From positions 100,294 to 164,293 of the forward strand of contig JADCBP010000002.1 of the NCBI GenBank assembly GCA_020253445.1: 64,000 nt of DNA. Direction: 5' to 3'. Positions 38,554-47,430 of this stretch are shown in pieces. The stretch's first letter is position 1. Each line of letters opens with the position of its first letter. The DNA comes from Methylobacterium sp. (GTDB lineage: Bacteria; Pseudomonadota; Alphaproteobacteria; Rhizobiales; Beijerinckiaceae). Under the pieces are notes generated by a model. It did no database searches. It was not told where the DNA came from and worked only from the letters and a program-made list of their open reading frames with translations. The position numbers were made by a program, and so were the translations under genes.

Positions 38554-40023
38554 TCAGAGGTTGTAGGCGCGCTCGCCATGCTCGGCAATATCGAGGCCTT
38601 CGCGCTCCTGATCCTGCGGGACGCGCAGGCCGATCACGACATCCACGACCTTGAACAGGATCGCGGAAAGAATACCAGAATAGAGCAGCGTGAAGACCAC
38701 GGCCTTGATCTGGGCCCAGACGGCGGTGCCCATGTCATAGGCGCCGACCGCGAGTTCGCCCGGCTTGGACGTGTAGTCGGGGATGCCAACGCCGCCGAGC
38801 GCGGTGTTCACGAGGATGCCTGTGCCGATCGCACCCACGATGCCGCCCACGCAATGCACGCCGAACACATCGAGGCTGTCATCATAGCCCAGCGCGTTCT
38901 TCAGCGTGGTGCAGGCGAAGTAGCAGACGACACCCGATACGAGGCCAAGGATGATGGCGCCCATCGGGCCGGCAAAGCCCGAGGCCGGGGTGACGGCGAC
39001 GAGGCCGGCCACCACGCCTGAAGCCAGACCCAGGAGCGAAGGCTTGCCCTTGCCCATCCACTCGATGACGAGCCAGGCGAAGCCGGCCGCGGCGGTGGCG
39101 ACGAAGGTGTTGACGAGCGCGACCACCGCGCCGGCCGAGGCCTCGAGGTTCGAGCCGGCATTGAAGCCGAACCAGCCCACCCAGAGGAGCGCCGCGCCGA
39201 TCATGGTCATCGGCAGCGAGTGTGGCGCCATCAGTTCCTTTCCGTAGCCGATGCGCTTGCCGATCATGATGCAGCCCACAAGACCCGCGATGCCGGCATT
39301 GATATGCACCACGGTGCCACCCGCGAAATCCAGCGCGCCCCACTTGAAGAGCATGCCGGCATCGGCCGTCACTTCATCGAGCTTCGCCTGCGCGGCGGTC
39401 TTGGCGGCGGCGTCGGTGGCCGAGGCGACGGCCTTCGCGGCGTTGCCCAGGGCATCCGGGCCGGCCCAGTACCAGACCATGTGCGCCATCGGGAAATAGA
39501 CGATCGTGACCCAGAGCGCGGTGAAGGCGAGCAGCGCCGAGAACTTCATGCGCTCGGCGAAGGCGCCGACGATCAGCGCCGGCGTGATGCAGGCGAAGGT
39601 CATCTGGAAGGCGACATAGACGAGTTCGGGAATGACGACGCCATTCGAGAAGGTGGCGACCGTCGATTCCGGCGTGACACCCTTCAGGAAAATCTTGTCG
39701 AAGCCACCGACGAAATCGTTGAGGCTGCCGCCCGCCGTGAAGGCCAGCGAATAGCCGTAGGTTACCCAGATCAGCGAGACGAGGCAGACCGTGGCCAGAA
39801 CCTGCGTGAGCACCGAGAGCATGTTCTTCGAGCGCACAAGGCCGCCATAGAACAGTGCGAGGCCCGGAATGGTCATCAGCAGCACGAGGATGGTCGAGAC
39901 CATCATCCAGACGGTATCGGCCTTGTTGGGCGTGGGTGCAGCCTCTGCGAGGGCCGGCATCACCGAGAGCGCGAGGAGGCTCATCGCTCCGGCCACGCCC
40001 GTCATTGAACGCTTGGACATCAT
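38554..40023 (-). CDS. amtB: Ammonium transporter AmtB
   Basis: 489 residues: signal-like N-terminus (MSLLALSVMPALAEA), then eleven or so transmembrane helices. GLALFYGGLVRSKNML, the pore His in YFPMAHMVWYW, DFAGGTVVHINAGIAGLVG and the second pore His in VHCVGGIVGAIGTG are intact. The loop between about residues 190 and 215 is Ala-rich. Second gene of glnK-amtB; GlnK is expected to block the channel when nitrogen is sufficient. Confidence 0.96.
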   Translation of the reverse strand: MMSKRSMTGVAGAMSLLALSVMPALAEAAPTPNKADTVWMMVSTILVLLMTIPGLALFYGGLVRSKNMLSVLTQVLATVCLVSLIWVTYGYSLAFTAGGSLNDFVGGFDKIFLKGVTPESTVATFSNGVVIPELVYVAFQMTFACITPALIVGAFAERMKFSALLAFTALWVTIVYFPMAHMVWYWAGPDALGNAAKAVASATDAAAKTAAQAKLDEVTADAGMLFKWGALDFAGGTVVHINAGIAGLVGCIMIGKRIGYGKELMAPHSLPMTMIGAALLWVGWFGFNAGSNLEASAGAVVALVNTFVATAAAGFAWLVIEWMGKGKPSLLGLASGVVAGLVAVTPASGFAGPMGAIILGLVSGVVCYFACTTLKNALGYDDSLDVFGVHCVGGIVGAIGTGILVNTALGGVGIPDYTSKPGELAVGAYDMGTAVWAQIKAVVFTLLYSGILSAILFKVVDVVIGLRVPQDQEREGLDIAEHGERAYNL

Positions 40024-40069
40024 TGGTGGCTCCAGATTGGTCGGGAAACGATCGACGGAAGGGGAGGGA

Positions 40070-40749
<680 letters not shown>

Positions 40750-41622
40750 TCAGAATCGGGAAGGTTCCGGCTTGATCACCCGCACAAGGCCCTCCTGCAT
40801 GACGGAGGCGATCAGGCGACCATCCTTCGTGTAGATCAGCCCGCGCCCCAGGCCCCGCGCATGGCCGGACCAGGGGCTTTCCTGCGCGTAGAGCAACCAC
40901 TCATCCGCGCGGAAATCCTCATGGAACCACAAAGCATGGTCAAGGCTCGCGGGCATGATGTCAGGATCGGACACGCTCTTGCCATGGGCGACCATCGCGC
41001 TGTCGAGCAGCGACATGTCCGAGGCATAGGCGAGCACGGCCGCGTGGGTCGCCGGATCATCCGGGAGGCGGCCGGTGGCGCGGAACCAGAGGTGATGCGC
41101 GCTCGCCTGCTTTCGACGATCGAAGAAGCCGGAGGGGTCCACCGGACGCACCTCGATCGGGCGTTCGCGACGCCAATAGGCCGCCCGGCCCGGCGGCAGG
41201 CTGTCGAGATAGAGCTTCTTGAGGTCTGCCTCGGTCGGCAGGTCATCCGGGCCCGGCACCTTCGGCATCGTTGCCTGATGATGCAGGCCGGCTTCCTCCG
41301 CGTGATAGGAGGCGGACATCGCGAAGATCGCCTCGCCCTTCTGGATCGCCACGACGCGCCGCGTGGTGAAACTGCGCCCGTCGCGGATGCGTTCGACTTC
41401 GTAGATGATGGGAATGGAGGGATCGCCACCGAGCAGGAAATAGCAATGCAGCGAATGCGGCCGGCGCCCCTCCACCGTGCGATTCGCCGCGACCAAGGCC
41501 TGCGCGACCACCTGCCCGCCATAAACGCGTTTCCAGCCCACGAGAGGGGAATGCCCGCGGAAGAAGTTTACCTCAAGCCGTTCAAGATCGAGAATCGAGA
41601 GAAGCGTTTCGACAGGTGTCAT
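40750..41622 (-). CDS. tesB: Acyl-CoA thioesterase II (TesB)
   Basis: Double hot-dog thioesterase, 290 residues. LEVNFFRGHSPLVGWKRVYGGQVVAQALVAA in the first half and MPASLDHALWFHEDFRADEWLLYAQESPWSGHARGLGRGLIYTKDGRLIASVMQEGLVR in the second, with the catalytic Asp in LDHALWFH. Diverges from the ubiH-type gene. Confidence 0.93.
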   Translation of the reverse strand: MTPVETLLSILDLERLEVNFFRGHSPLVGWKRVYGGQVVAQALVAANRTVEGRRPHSLHCYFLLGGDPSIPIIYEVERIRDGRSFTTRRVVAIQKGEAIFAMSASYHAEEAGLHHQATMPKVPGPDDLPTEADLKKLYLDSLPPGRAAYWRRERPIEVRPVDPSGFFDRRKQASAHHLWFRATGRLPDDPATHAAVLAYASDMSLLDSAMVAHGKSVSDPDIMPASLDHALWFHEDFRADEWLLYAQESPWSGHARGLGRGLIYTKDGRLIASVMQEGLVRVIKPEPSRF

Positions 41623-41743
41623 GCAAGGTCCGGTCAGCGGGTGAGGAAGGTTTTCTGAGCTTCCCGCTTGTGCTGCGTCAAGTCGCCCGTTCCGCCGGGT
41701 TGGCAGCGCCCGCCGCGCGCGCTAGGTCAGACAGGGAGGAGGC

Positions 41744-42964
41744 ATGGCCATGTCTGAGCGAATCCTCATTGCTGGCGCAGGCCCGGCTGGCGCGGCGACG
41801 GCGCTGGCCATGTTGCGCGCCGGCCTCCCGGCTTCGGATATCGCCGTCCTCGACGCGATGGACGGCGTGGCAGAAACGATGCGCGAGCCGGATTCGCGCA
41901 TTCTCGCGCTGAATGCCGGCTCCTGCCGCTTTCTGCAATCGCTCGGCGTCTGGCCGGCTCTCGCCGCCGGGGCCCATCCCATGCGCTCGATTGCCCTCTC
42001 CGATACCGCGCTCGCGGCTGAAATCCGGCCCCTGAGCCTCGGATTCGAGGCGGACGAGGGCGAGCCGCTTGCCCATCTCGTGCCGCTCAGTCTGTTGCAG
42101 AAGGCGCTGCGCGCGGCACTGGCGGGAGCCAGCGTGACCGTGCGGCCGGAGATCATCCGCTCTTTGCGCGAGGAGGGTGACAGCCTGCTCATCGAGACGA
42201 ATCGCGGCCGGTGGAAGGCGTCGCTGCTGATCGGCGCGGATGGCGCGCGCTCGGCTGTGCGCCGCATCGCCGGCATTCCCGTGCATGGCTGGGCCTATGG
42301 GCAGGTGGCGATCACGGGGATCGTCGAGCATTCAGGCCAGCATCATGGCGAGGCGATCCAGCATTTCCTGCCCGGTGGTCCCTTCGCGCTGCTGCCGCTC
42401 GAGGAGGGCCGCTCCTCGATGGTCTGGAGCGAGCGTTCCGATGTTGCCAGGCGCATGCTCGCCTTGCCGCCGGAGGATCTGCGCGCAGAGATCGATCGGC
42501 GCGCGGCGGGCTGGCGCGGCACCATCACCGGGATTGGCCGGATTTCGAGCCACCCGCTCTCGCTGGGTCTCGCGCGGCGATTCGTGGGTCCGCGCCTTGC
42601 TCTGGTGGCGGATGCGGCGCATGTCGTTCACCCTCTCGCCGGGCAGGGGCTCAATCTCGGCTTTGGGGATGCTGCGACGCTGGCCGAACTCGTGATCGAG
42701 CACCTGCGCCTGGGGCTCGACCCCGGCGATCCGGCCTTGCTGGAAGCCTATCAGGCGCGGCGGCGACCGGCGGCGGCGGCGATGGCCGCTGCGACCGAGG
42801 GGCTCAACCGCCTCTTCTCGAATGATGCTGGGCCGCTGCGCGTATTGCGCGATGCCGGATTGAACTTCGTCAACCGCTCGGAGCGGCTAAAAGCGATGTT
42901 TCGGCAGGCGGCGGCCGGGCGAGGCGCGCATGAGCCGCGGCTCTTCCGTGGCGAACCGATCTGA
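41744..42964 (+). CDS. UbiH/UbiF/COQ6-family FAD monooxygenase
   Basis: 406 residues. GAGPAGAATALAMLRAG dinucleotide fold, the DSRILALNAGSCRFLQSLGVW segment, LIGADGARSAVRRIAGI (DG motif) and ALVADAAHVVHPLAGQGLNLGFGDAATLAELV (GD motif) define a ubiquinone-type ring hydroxylase. Which ring position it hydroxylates cannot be decided. Followed by repeat copy D. Confidence 0.9.
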   Translation: MAMSERILIAGAGPAGAATALAMLRAGLPASDIAVLDAMDGVAETMREPDSRILALNAGSCRFLQSLGVWPALAAGAHPMRSIALSDTALAAEIRPLSLGFEADEGEPLAHLVPLSLLQKALRAALAGASVTVRPEIIRSLREEGDSLLIETNRGRWKASLLIGADGARSAVRRIAGIPVHGWAYGQVAITGIVEHSGQHHGEAIQHFLPGGPFALLPLEEGRSSMVWSERSDVARRMLALPPEDLRAEIDRRAAGWRGTITGIGRISSHPLSLGLARRFVGPRLALVADAAHVVHPLAGQGLNLGFGDAATLAELVIEHLRLGLDPGDPALLEAYQARRRPAAAAMAAATEGLNRLFSNDAGPLRVLRDAGLNFVNRSERLKAMFRQAAAGRGAHEPRLFRGEPI

Positions 42965-42979
42965 TCTTGCGGCTCGGTC

Positions 42980-43028
42980 GCGTTTTCCGCAGGCGAACCG
43001 GCTCCCTCTTCGCCTGAAAACGCTTCAG
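42980..43028. repeat. Dispersed palindromic repeat, copy D
   Basis: GCGTTTTC ... AGGCGAACCGGCTCCCTCTTCGCCT ... GAAAACGCTTC: an 8-bp outer stem plus inner AGGCGAA/TTCGCCT stem around AACCGG. Fills the gap between the hydroxylase and the Trm112-like gene and touches the end of the latter. Confidence 0.75.
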
Positions 43029-43234
43029 TCGATCCGGCGTGCTTCCTCGGGCAGCATGATCGGGATGCCATCACGCACGGGATAGGCGAGCTTCGCGGGA
43101 CGGCTCACGAGTTCCTGGCGCACGGCGTCATAATCAAGTGTCGCCTTGGTCAAGGGGCAGACGAGCAATTCCAGCAGCTTCGGATCAACGCTGCGCTCGG
43201 GGCCGGATTGGGTGTCGGTCGTCTGTTCGCTCAT
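43025..43234 (-). CDS. Trm112/UPF0434-family small protein
   Basis: 69 residues: [53 protein letters not shown]. The LLVCPLTK and [17 protein letters not shown] blocks are the family signature; only one of the zinc-knuckle cysteines remains, as usual in bacterial UPF0434. Possible methyltransferase partner. Lies 24 bases downstream of the LON-domain gene. Confidence 0.88.
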   Translation of the reverse strand: MSEQTTDTQSGPERSVDPKLLELLVCPLTKATLDYDAVRQELVSRPAKLAYPVRDGIPIMLPEEARRID

Positions 43235-43258
43235 CGGAAATCCCTCGCTGCGCCGCCT

Positions 43259-43927
43259 TTACTGCAGACGCGGCTCTTCGTCACCATCCTTGCGAGCGAG
43301 ATCCATCTCGGTGATGGCGATGAGCATCTCGGCGCGATCCTTCAGCGTTTCCGCTTCCAGCAGCGCCTGTTTCTCGCGCACGCCATAGGGCGACATCATG
43401 GAAAGGCCGTTGACCAGCGCCTCGTTGCCGGCCTGCTCGATGGAGCCCCAGTCGATCGGAACCTTGTTCGCATCCGAGAATTTGCGGAGCGCCGCGAGCA
43501 TGCCCTCGCGATCCACCTCGTTCTCTCCCGCGCCGGGGCTGCGATCCGCCGAATAGGGCGCGAAATCCACCTGCGCCTGCCGGAAAGGCGTGATGACCGA
43601 CAATTCCTCGACGATCCGAAACCGGCTGATGCCGGTGAGTTGAATAAGGTAACGCCCGTCGCCGGTCTCCGCGAATTGCGTGATGCGCCCGGCACAGCCC
43701 ACCCTGTAGATCTGCGGCAGGCCGATGCGATCGACCACGCCCGGATCGGGCTGGACCATGCCAATGAGGCGGCTGCCGGCGAGCGCGGCATCGACCATCA
43801 CGAGGTAGCGCGGCTCGAAGATGTTCAGCGGTATCTGCCCACGCGGCAGCAGCAGCGCCCCTGGCAGCGGGAAAAGCGGCAGCGTATCCGGAAGCATGAG
43901 GCCCGAGGGGCTCGACGAACTGGGCAT
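43259..43927 (-). CDS. LON substrate-binding (N-terminal) domain protein
   Basis: 222 residues from MPSSSSPSGLMLPDTLPLFPLPGALLLPRGQIPLNIFEPRYLVMV; a stand-alone Lon N-domain (PF02190) with no ATPase or protease part. GRITQFAETGDGRYLIQLTGISRFRI is typical. Function unknown, perhaps substrate recognition. Lies between the thioredoxin-TPR gene and the Trm112-like gene, a conserved trio in alphaproteobacteria. Confidence 0.9.
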   Translation of the reverse strand: MPSSSSPSGLMLPDTLPLFPLPGALLLPRGQIPLNIFEPRYLVMVDAALAGSRLIGMVQPDPGVVDRIGLPQIYRVGCAGRITQFAETGDGRYLIQLTGISRFRIVEELSVITPFRQAQVDFAPYSADRSPGAGENEVDREGMLAALRKFSDANKVPIDWGSIEQAGNEALVNGLSMMSPYGVREKQALLEAETLKDRAEMLIAITEMDLARKDGDEEPRLQ

Positions 43928-43949
43928 GCCGAAGCCTCCTCCTGTCAGA

Positions 43950-44828
43950 TCAGGCGAACAGGGTAGCCGAGAGGCGACGACGACCGGCGACGGTTGCATC
44001 GTCCTGATTGCCCCAGGCCTCGAAGAATTGCAGCAGTTGCTTTCTCGCGCCGTCATCGTTCCAGGCGCGATCCTTCCTGATGATCGCGATCAGCGCTTCC
44101 ACGGCTTCTTCCTTGCGGCCCCGCGCGTTGAGCGCGAGCGCGAGGTCGAATCGGGCCTGATGATCCAGCGGATTGGCCTCGACCTGCCTCTGCAGCGTGT
44201 TGAGATCGCCAAGGGCCTCCACCTGCCTTGCAAGATCGAGCGCGGCGCGTGCGCCGGCAATGGCCGGGTTTTCGGCCTTCTCGGCAGGAACGCGGGCCAG
44301 CATCTGCTCGGCCTGCATCAACGCGCCTCCGAGGATCTGCGCGCGGATCAACCCACCGAGGGCATCCATGTTCTCGGGCTCCTCCGCGAGAATGGCTGCG
44401 AAGAACTCCATCGCGCCCGCCGCGTCGCCACTCTCGAGCAGAGCCTGCGCCTCAGCCATCGCAGCAGCGAGATCAGGGCCGGCCGGGCCGACGAGCCGCT
44501 CGATGAAGCCCTTGATCTGGCTCTCGGGCAGGGCACCCATGAAACCGTCAATCGGCTGGCCGCGCTGGAAGGCAAAGACGGCGGGAATCGACTGCACGCC
44601 GAGCTGGCCCGCGATCTGCGGATGCTCGTCGATATTCATCTTGACCAGCTTCACCTTGCCCTTGTAGCTCGCCACCACCTTCTCGATCACGGGGGTCAGC
44701 TGCTTGCAGGGCCCGCACCAGGGGGCCCAGAAATCGACCAGCACGGGCTGGCTCATCGATTCCATCAGCACATCCTGGCGGAAATCCTTGGTGGTCGTGT
44801 CCTTCACGAGGGCGGTGGCGTCGGTCAT
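43950..44828 (-). CDS. Thioredoxin-TPR co-chaperone (YbbN/CnoX-like)
   Basis: 292 residues: N-terminal thioredoxin domain with active site WAPWCGPC (CGPC 38-41), then TPR-like helices (AAMAEAQALLESGDAAGAMEFFAAILAEEPENMDALGGLIRAQI). In E. coli the homologue is a redox holdase linked to GroEL, there with a degenerate SXXC site; here both cysteines are present, so disulfide chemistry is likely. Confidence 0.92.
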   Translation of the reverse strand: MTDATALVKDTTTKDFRQDVLMESMSQPVLVDFWAPWCGPCKQLTPVIEKVVASYKGKVKLVKMNIDEHPQIAGQLGVQSIPAVFAFQRGQPIDGFMGALPESQIKGFIERLVGPAGPDLAAAMAEAQALLESGDAAGAMEFFAAILAEEPENMDALGGLIRAQILGGALMQAEQMLARVPAEKAENPAIAGARAALDLARQVEALGDLNTLQRQVEANPLDHQARFDLALALNARGRKEEAVEALIAIIRKDRAWNDDGARKQLLQFFEAWGNQDDATVAGRRRLSATLFA

Positions 44829-44917
44829 GGCTCGGAACCCTGTTCTTCCAGCCGCAAGCGGCCTTGCTGCGATATGTGGAATTCAAGCGGGAAGGTTGCA
44901 ACCCGTCACGGCAGATT

Positions 44918-45445
44918 TCAGCCCCCGGCCTCGGGCTCAAGCACGCGATGGGGAAGCTCCATCGCCTGAACCGCATGGCCTGTCGCCGCGATATAGGCGA
45001 GCAATTCCTCGCGTTTCAGGGCCGTGGTGCGTGAATTGACGAGGGGATGCACATTGATGATCTCGTGCTCGAGAAGGCGTTTCTCGAGGATGAAGGTCAC
45101 GAGTCCCGCCTTGTCATTTACAAGCGCAAGCGGCGTCACCGAGCCGGGCTCGATGCCGAGATGCTCGCGGAGGAGTTCGGCGCTGGCAAAGGAAAGCCGG
45201 CCCTTGGTGCCCAGGAGCTTGCTTGTCGCGTTGAGGTCGATGGGGCTGTCCTCTTCGGCGGTGATGAGGAAGAGCCGGTCGGCCTTATCCTTCGTGAAGA
45301 GGTTCTTGGTGTGCCCGCCGGGCAGGGTGCCGCGCAATTCTTGCGATTCCGCCACGGTGAAGACAGGTGGATGCTCCACCGTGTGGTGGGTGATGCCCAG
45401 CTTGGCGAGCAGGGCGTAGGCGGGGGCGGAAGGGTCGGCGCTCAT
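44918..45445 (-). CDS. YbaK/ProX-type aminoacyl-tRNA editing protein
   Basis: 175 residues from MSADPSAPAYALLAKLGITHHTVEHPPVFTVAESQELRGTLPGGHTKNLFTKDK. GGHTKNLFTKDKADRLFLITA and LEREHLGIEPGSVTPLALVND-like segments match the ProXp-ala (PrdX) group, which hydrolyses mischarged Ala-tRNA-Pro. Track start at 45538 lacks support. Confidence 0.88.
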   Translation of the reverse strand: MSADPSAPAYALLAKLGITHHTVEHPPVFTVAESQELRGTLPGGHTKNLFTKDKADRLFLITAEEDSPIDLNATSKLLGTKGRLSFASAELLREHLGIEPGSVTPLALVNDKAGLVTFILEKRLLEHEIINVHPLVNSRTTALKREELLAYIAATGHAVQAMELPHRVLEPEAGG

Positions 45446-45607
45446 GCGGATCGGTCCGGAAAAGGGGAGTTGCAACACGTTCTTTGCCCGCTTGGCCGCA
45501 GAAAGCCAAGCCCTGCCGGCCTCCCCGCTCATGGCCACAAAATGCCTCTTGCCTTTTCGCCGGCTCTTGTTCTAAACACCGGACGTCGGCGGTCTCGTCG
45601 CATGGAT

Positions 45608-45682
45608 GCGGGTGTAGCTCAGGGGTAGAGCACAACCTTGCCAAGGTTGGGGTCAAGGGTTCGAATCCCTTTACCCGCTCCA
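45608..45682 (+). tRNA. tRNA-Gly(GCC)
   Basis: GCGGGTG acceptor pairs with TACCCGC; D-arm GCTC/GAGC, anticodon stem CAACC/GGTTG around TTGCCAA (anticodon GCC), TTCGAAT T-loop with AGGG/CCCT stem, discriminator U and encoded CCA. 75 nt including CCA. Lies at the left border of an IS-remnant patch. Confidence 0.97.
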
Positions 45683-45713
45683 GTTTTTTCCTGTGCCGCG
45701 CAAGAAATGTGAA

Positions 45714-45736
45714 TCGCCCCTCCGGGCGGGCTTTTC
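45714..45736 (+). terminator. Terminator-like hairpin after tRNA-Gly
   Basis: CGCCC-CTCC-GGGCG followed by GGCTTTT; short GC stem and T-run 33 bases past the tRNA. Confidence 0.65.
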
Positions 45737-45809
45737 GGTTGGGGCTGTCCCAGATCCGTAACGGGTCTAGGATGTCAGGATGCTTCTGAACGGTTGTTGA
45801 TTAACGGAT

Positions 45810-45970
45810 AAAATTCAAGATCGGCTCGCGGAATTTTTCGTCGGCGGGGTATGGCGCGCAACGCTGCCGACTTGCTTGGCGTGAACCGCAAGACGGCAGC
45901 TTGTTTCTATCATCGGCTGCGGGAGATCATCGCCGCACAGATCGAGGCAAGCTCGCCGGTCCATGGGGTG
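45810..45970 (+). pseudogene. IS1595-type transposase N-terminal remnant, frameshifted
   Basis: KIQDRLAEFFVGGV in one frame continues as ARNAADLLGVNRKTAACFYHRLREIIAAQIEASSP in the next, matching the helix-turn-helix N-terminus of ISSod11/ISPna2-like transposases (LVRFFVGGVTARxAADLVGVNxxTAAYYFHRLREII). A base has been lost near 45850, and the catalytic domain is absent. The following VVYLAVAIDRSSGEARV may be a piece of another transposase. Confidence 0.65.
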
Positions 45971-46064
45971 ACGTTCCAACACGTGGTGTATCTGGCGGTG
46001 GCCATTGATCGATCTTCGGGCGAGGCTCGGGTTTGCGACAACCAAGCGAACCCGAGGATGACCA

Positions 46065-46410
46065 ATGACCGACGAGATGATGAACCTTCGCACGCTGGTG
46101 GAGAAGACCCCTGACGCGGATATCCTTCGCGAGATGATCGGCTTCGCCGCCGAGCGGCTGATGGAGCTGGAGGTGGCGCGCTGACCGGTGCAGCGCATGG
46201 CGAGAAGAGCCCGCTCAGGCTGGCGCAAAGGAACGGCTATCGTGACTGGCCCTATCTCTGGATCGACGCAACCTCTGTGAAGGTCCGGCAGAACGGACGT
46301 ATCGTCTCTGTTGCCGTCATCATCGCGGCGGGCGCCGACGGCCGGCGCGAAATGCGCTGCTCCCGAACAACCTCCTGCAAATGCAGACTTTTCGTCCTCA
46401 CCGAACGGTG
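46065..46410 (+). pseudogene. IS256-type transposase remnant: frameshift and internal deletion
   Basis: [39 protein letters not shown] then, one frame over (shift near 46183), [22 protein letters not shown] joined directly to WPYLWIDATSVKVRQNGRIVSVAVIIA. In IS256-family proteins roughly 100 residues separate NGYRD from the WPYLWIDAT segment with the first catalytic Asp; here they are fused at a shared GACTGG. The C-terminus is also lost. Clearly inactive. Confidence 0.85.
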
Positions 46411-46835
46411 ATGGTGATCCGTTCCGACATGACCGGCTTGTCATGCGGAATATGGGTCCAGTCGCCAAGAACGAGTTGCAGGGTATGGCGTCCCGCCGGA
46501 AGGGAAACGCGGGCCTCTGTTTGGCCCTTGCCAAAATGAACATGCCGTTCGTCGGCGGGAATGGGGGCTTTGAGATCATCGCCCTTCAATTCGGCATTGA
46601 TGAGCAGATGATGGTGCCCCGTATTGGCCGTGGCATCGCCCTGAAGCCCCGCCGGAGCGATCCCCATGCCCGAAAGGCCGAATTGAATGAGAACGGGCGA
46701 GGTGACTGTGTCGCCGTCCTTCAGATTCACAAAATAGACCTTGGCTTCTGCTGGTGATTTTGAGTCCTGCGCCATGCCGGGTGTCGCCCCGAACAGAACG
46801 ATAGAGGTGATTGCAAAGAGCGCCTTGAACGACAT
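46398..46835 (-). CDS. DUF4399 periplasmic protein
   Basis: 145 residues with a signal peptide (MSFKALFAITSIVLFGATPGMAQ) and one DUF4399 domain: KVYFVNLKDGDTVTSPVLIQFGLSGM, NTGHHHLLINAELK, HVHFGKGQTEARVSLPAGRHTLQLVLGDWTHIPHDKPVMSERITITV. The His clusters suggest metal binding; function unknown. Divergent from an ECF sigma factor 58 bases away and likely within its regulon by position (inference). Confidence 0.88.
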   Translation of the reverse strand: MSFKALFAITSIVLFGATPGMAQDSKSPAEAKVYFVNLKDGDTVTSPVLIQFGLSGMGIAPAGLQGDATANTGHHHLLINAELKGDDLKAPIPADERHVHFGKGQTEARVSLPAGRHTLQLVLGDWTHIPHDKPVMSERITITVR

Positions 46836-46893
46836 TTTTTTCTCCCATAACTGATGTGACAGAATAAAAACACGCTAGGGGGGAGATTTATTC

Positions 46894-47430
46894 GTGGCTG
46901 GTCCAAAAATTGTTGGCCAGGATATCGCGCTCGAATTGCCTGCCTTGCTCCCGCGCCTCTGGCGGTTAGGGATGTCCCTGTCCGGCAACAGGGATGTCGC
47001 AGATGATCTTGTGCAATCCACTTGTCGCCGCGCGATGGAGAGGGCCCACCAGTTCAAGCCCGGAACGCGTCTCGACAGTTGGGTTTTCACCATTCTCGTA
47101 TCCATCTGGCGGAACGAGTGCCGCGCTGCCCTTTTACGAAAAGGCGAAACGTTGATCAGTGTTTCCGATGGGCTACAATGGATGTGTGAAAATGATCCGG
47201 AAACAGCCTTTTACCATAAGCAGGTTGTCATGGCGGTCTTTCAGCTGCCGGAGGCGCAGCGCGAGACCGTGATGCTGGTTTATGTGGAAGGTTTCAGCTA
47301 CGCCGAGGCTGCGGTTGTTCTTGATATCCCGATTGGAACGGTCATGAGCCGACTGGCGAAAGCGCGGGAGAGGCTTGCGGATTTCCTGGGAGAAGCCGGC
47401 AGCAAACAGAAAAAGGCGATGTCAGAATGA
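46894..47430 (+). CDS. ECF-type RNA polymerase sigma factor
   Basis: 178 residues from a GTG start preceded by GGGGGGAG. Region 2: LPRLWRLGMSLSGNRDVADDLVQSTCRRAMERAHQFKPGTRLDSWVFTILVSIWRNE; region 4: LPEAQRETVMLVYVEGFSYAEAAVVLDIPIGTVMSRLAKARERL. Its stop overlaps the anti-sigma ATG by 4 bases. The target signal is unknown. Confidence 0.93.
   Translation: MAGPKIVGQDIALELPALLPRLWRLGMSLSGNRDVADDLVQSTCRRAMERAHQFKPGTRLDSWVFTILVSIWRNECRAALLRKGETLISVSDGLQWMCENDPETAFYHKQVVMAVFQLPEAQRETVMLVYVEGFSYAEAAVVLDIPIGTVMSRLAKARERLADFLGEAGSKQKKAMSE

Noticed and set aside
45815-46579. 254-aa minus ORF across the IS remnants
   Set aside because: Antisense to transposase fragments and DUF4399 in another frame; composition unlike a protein.
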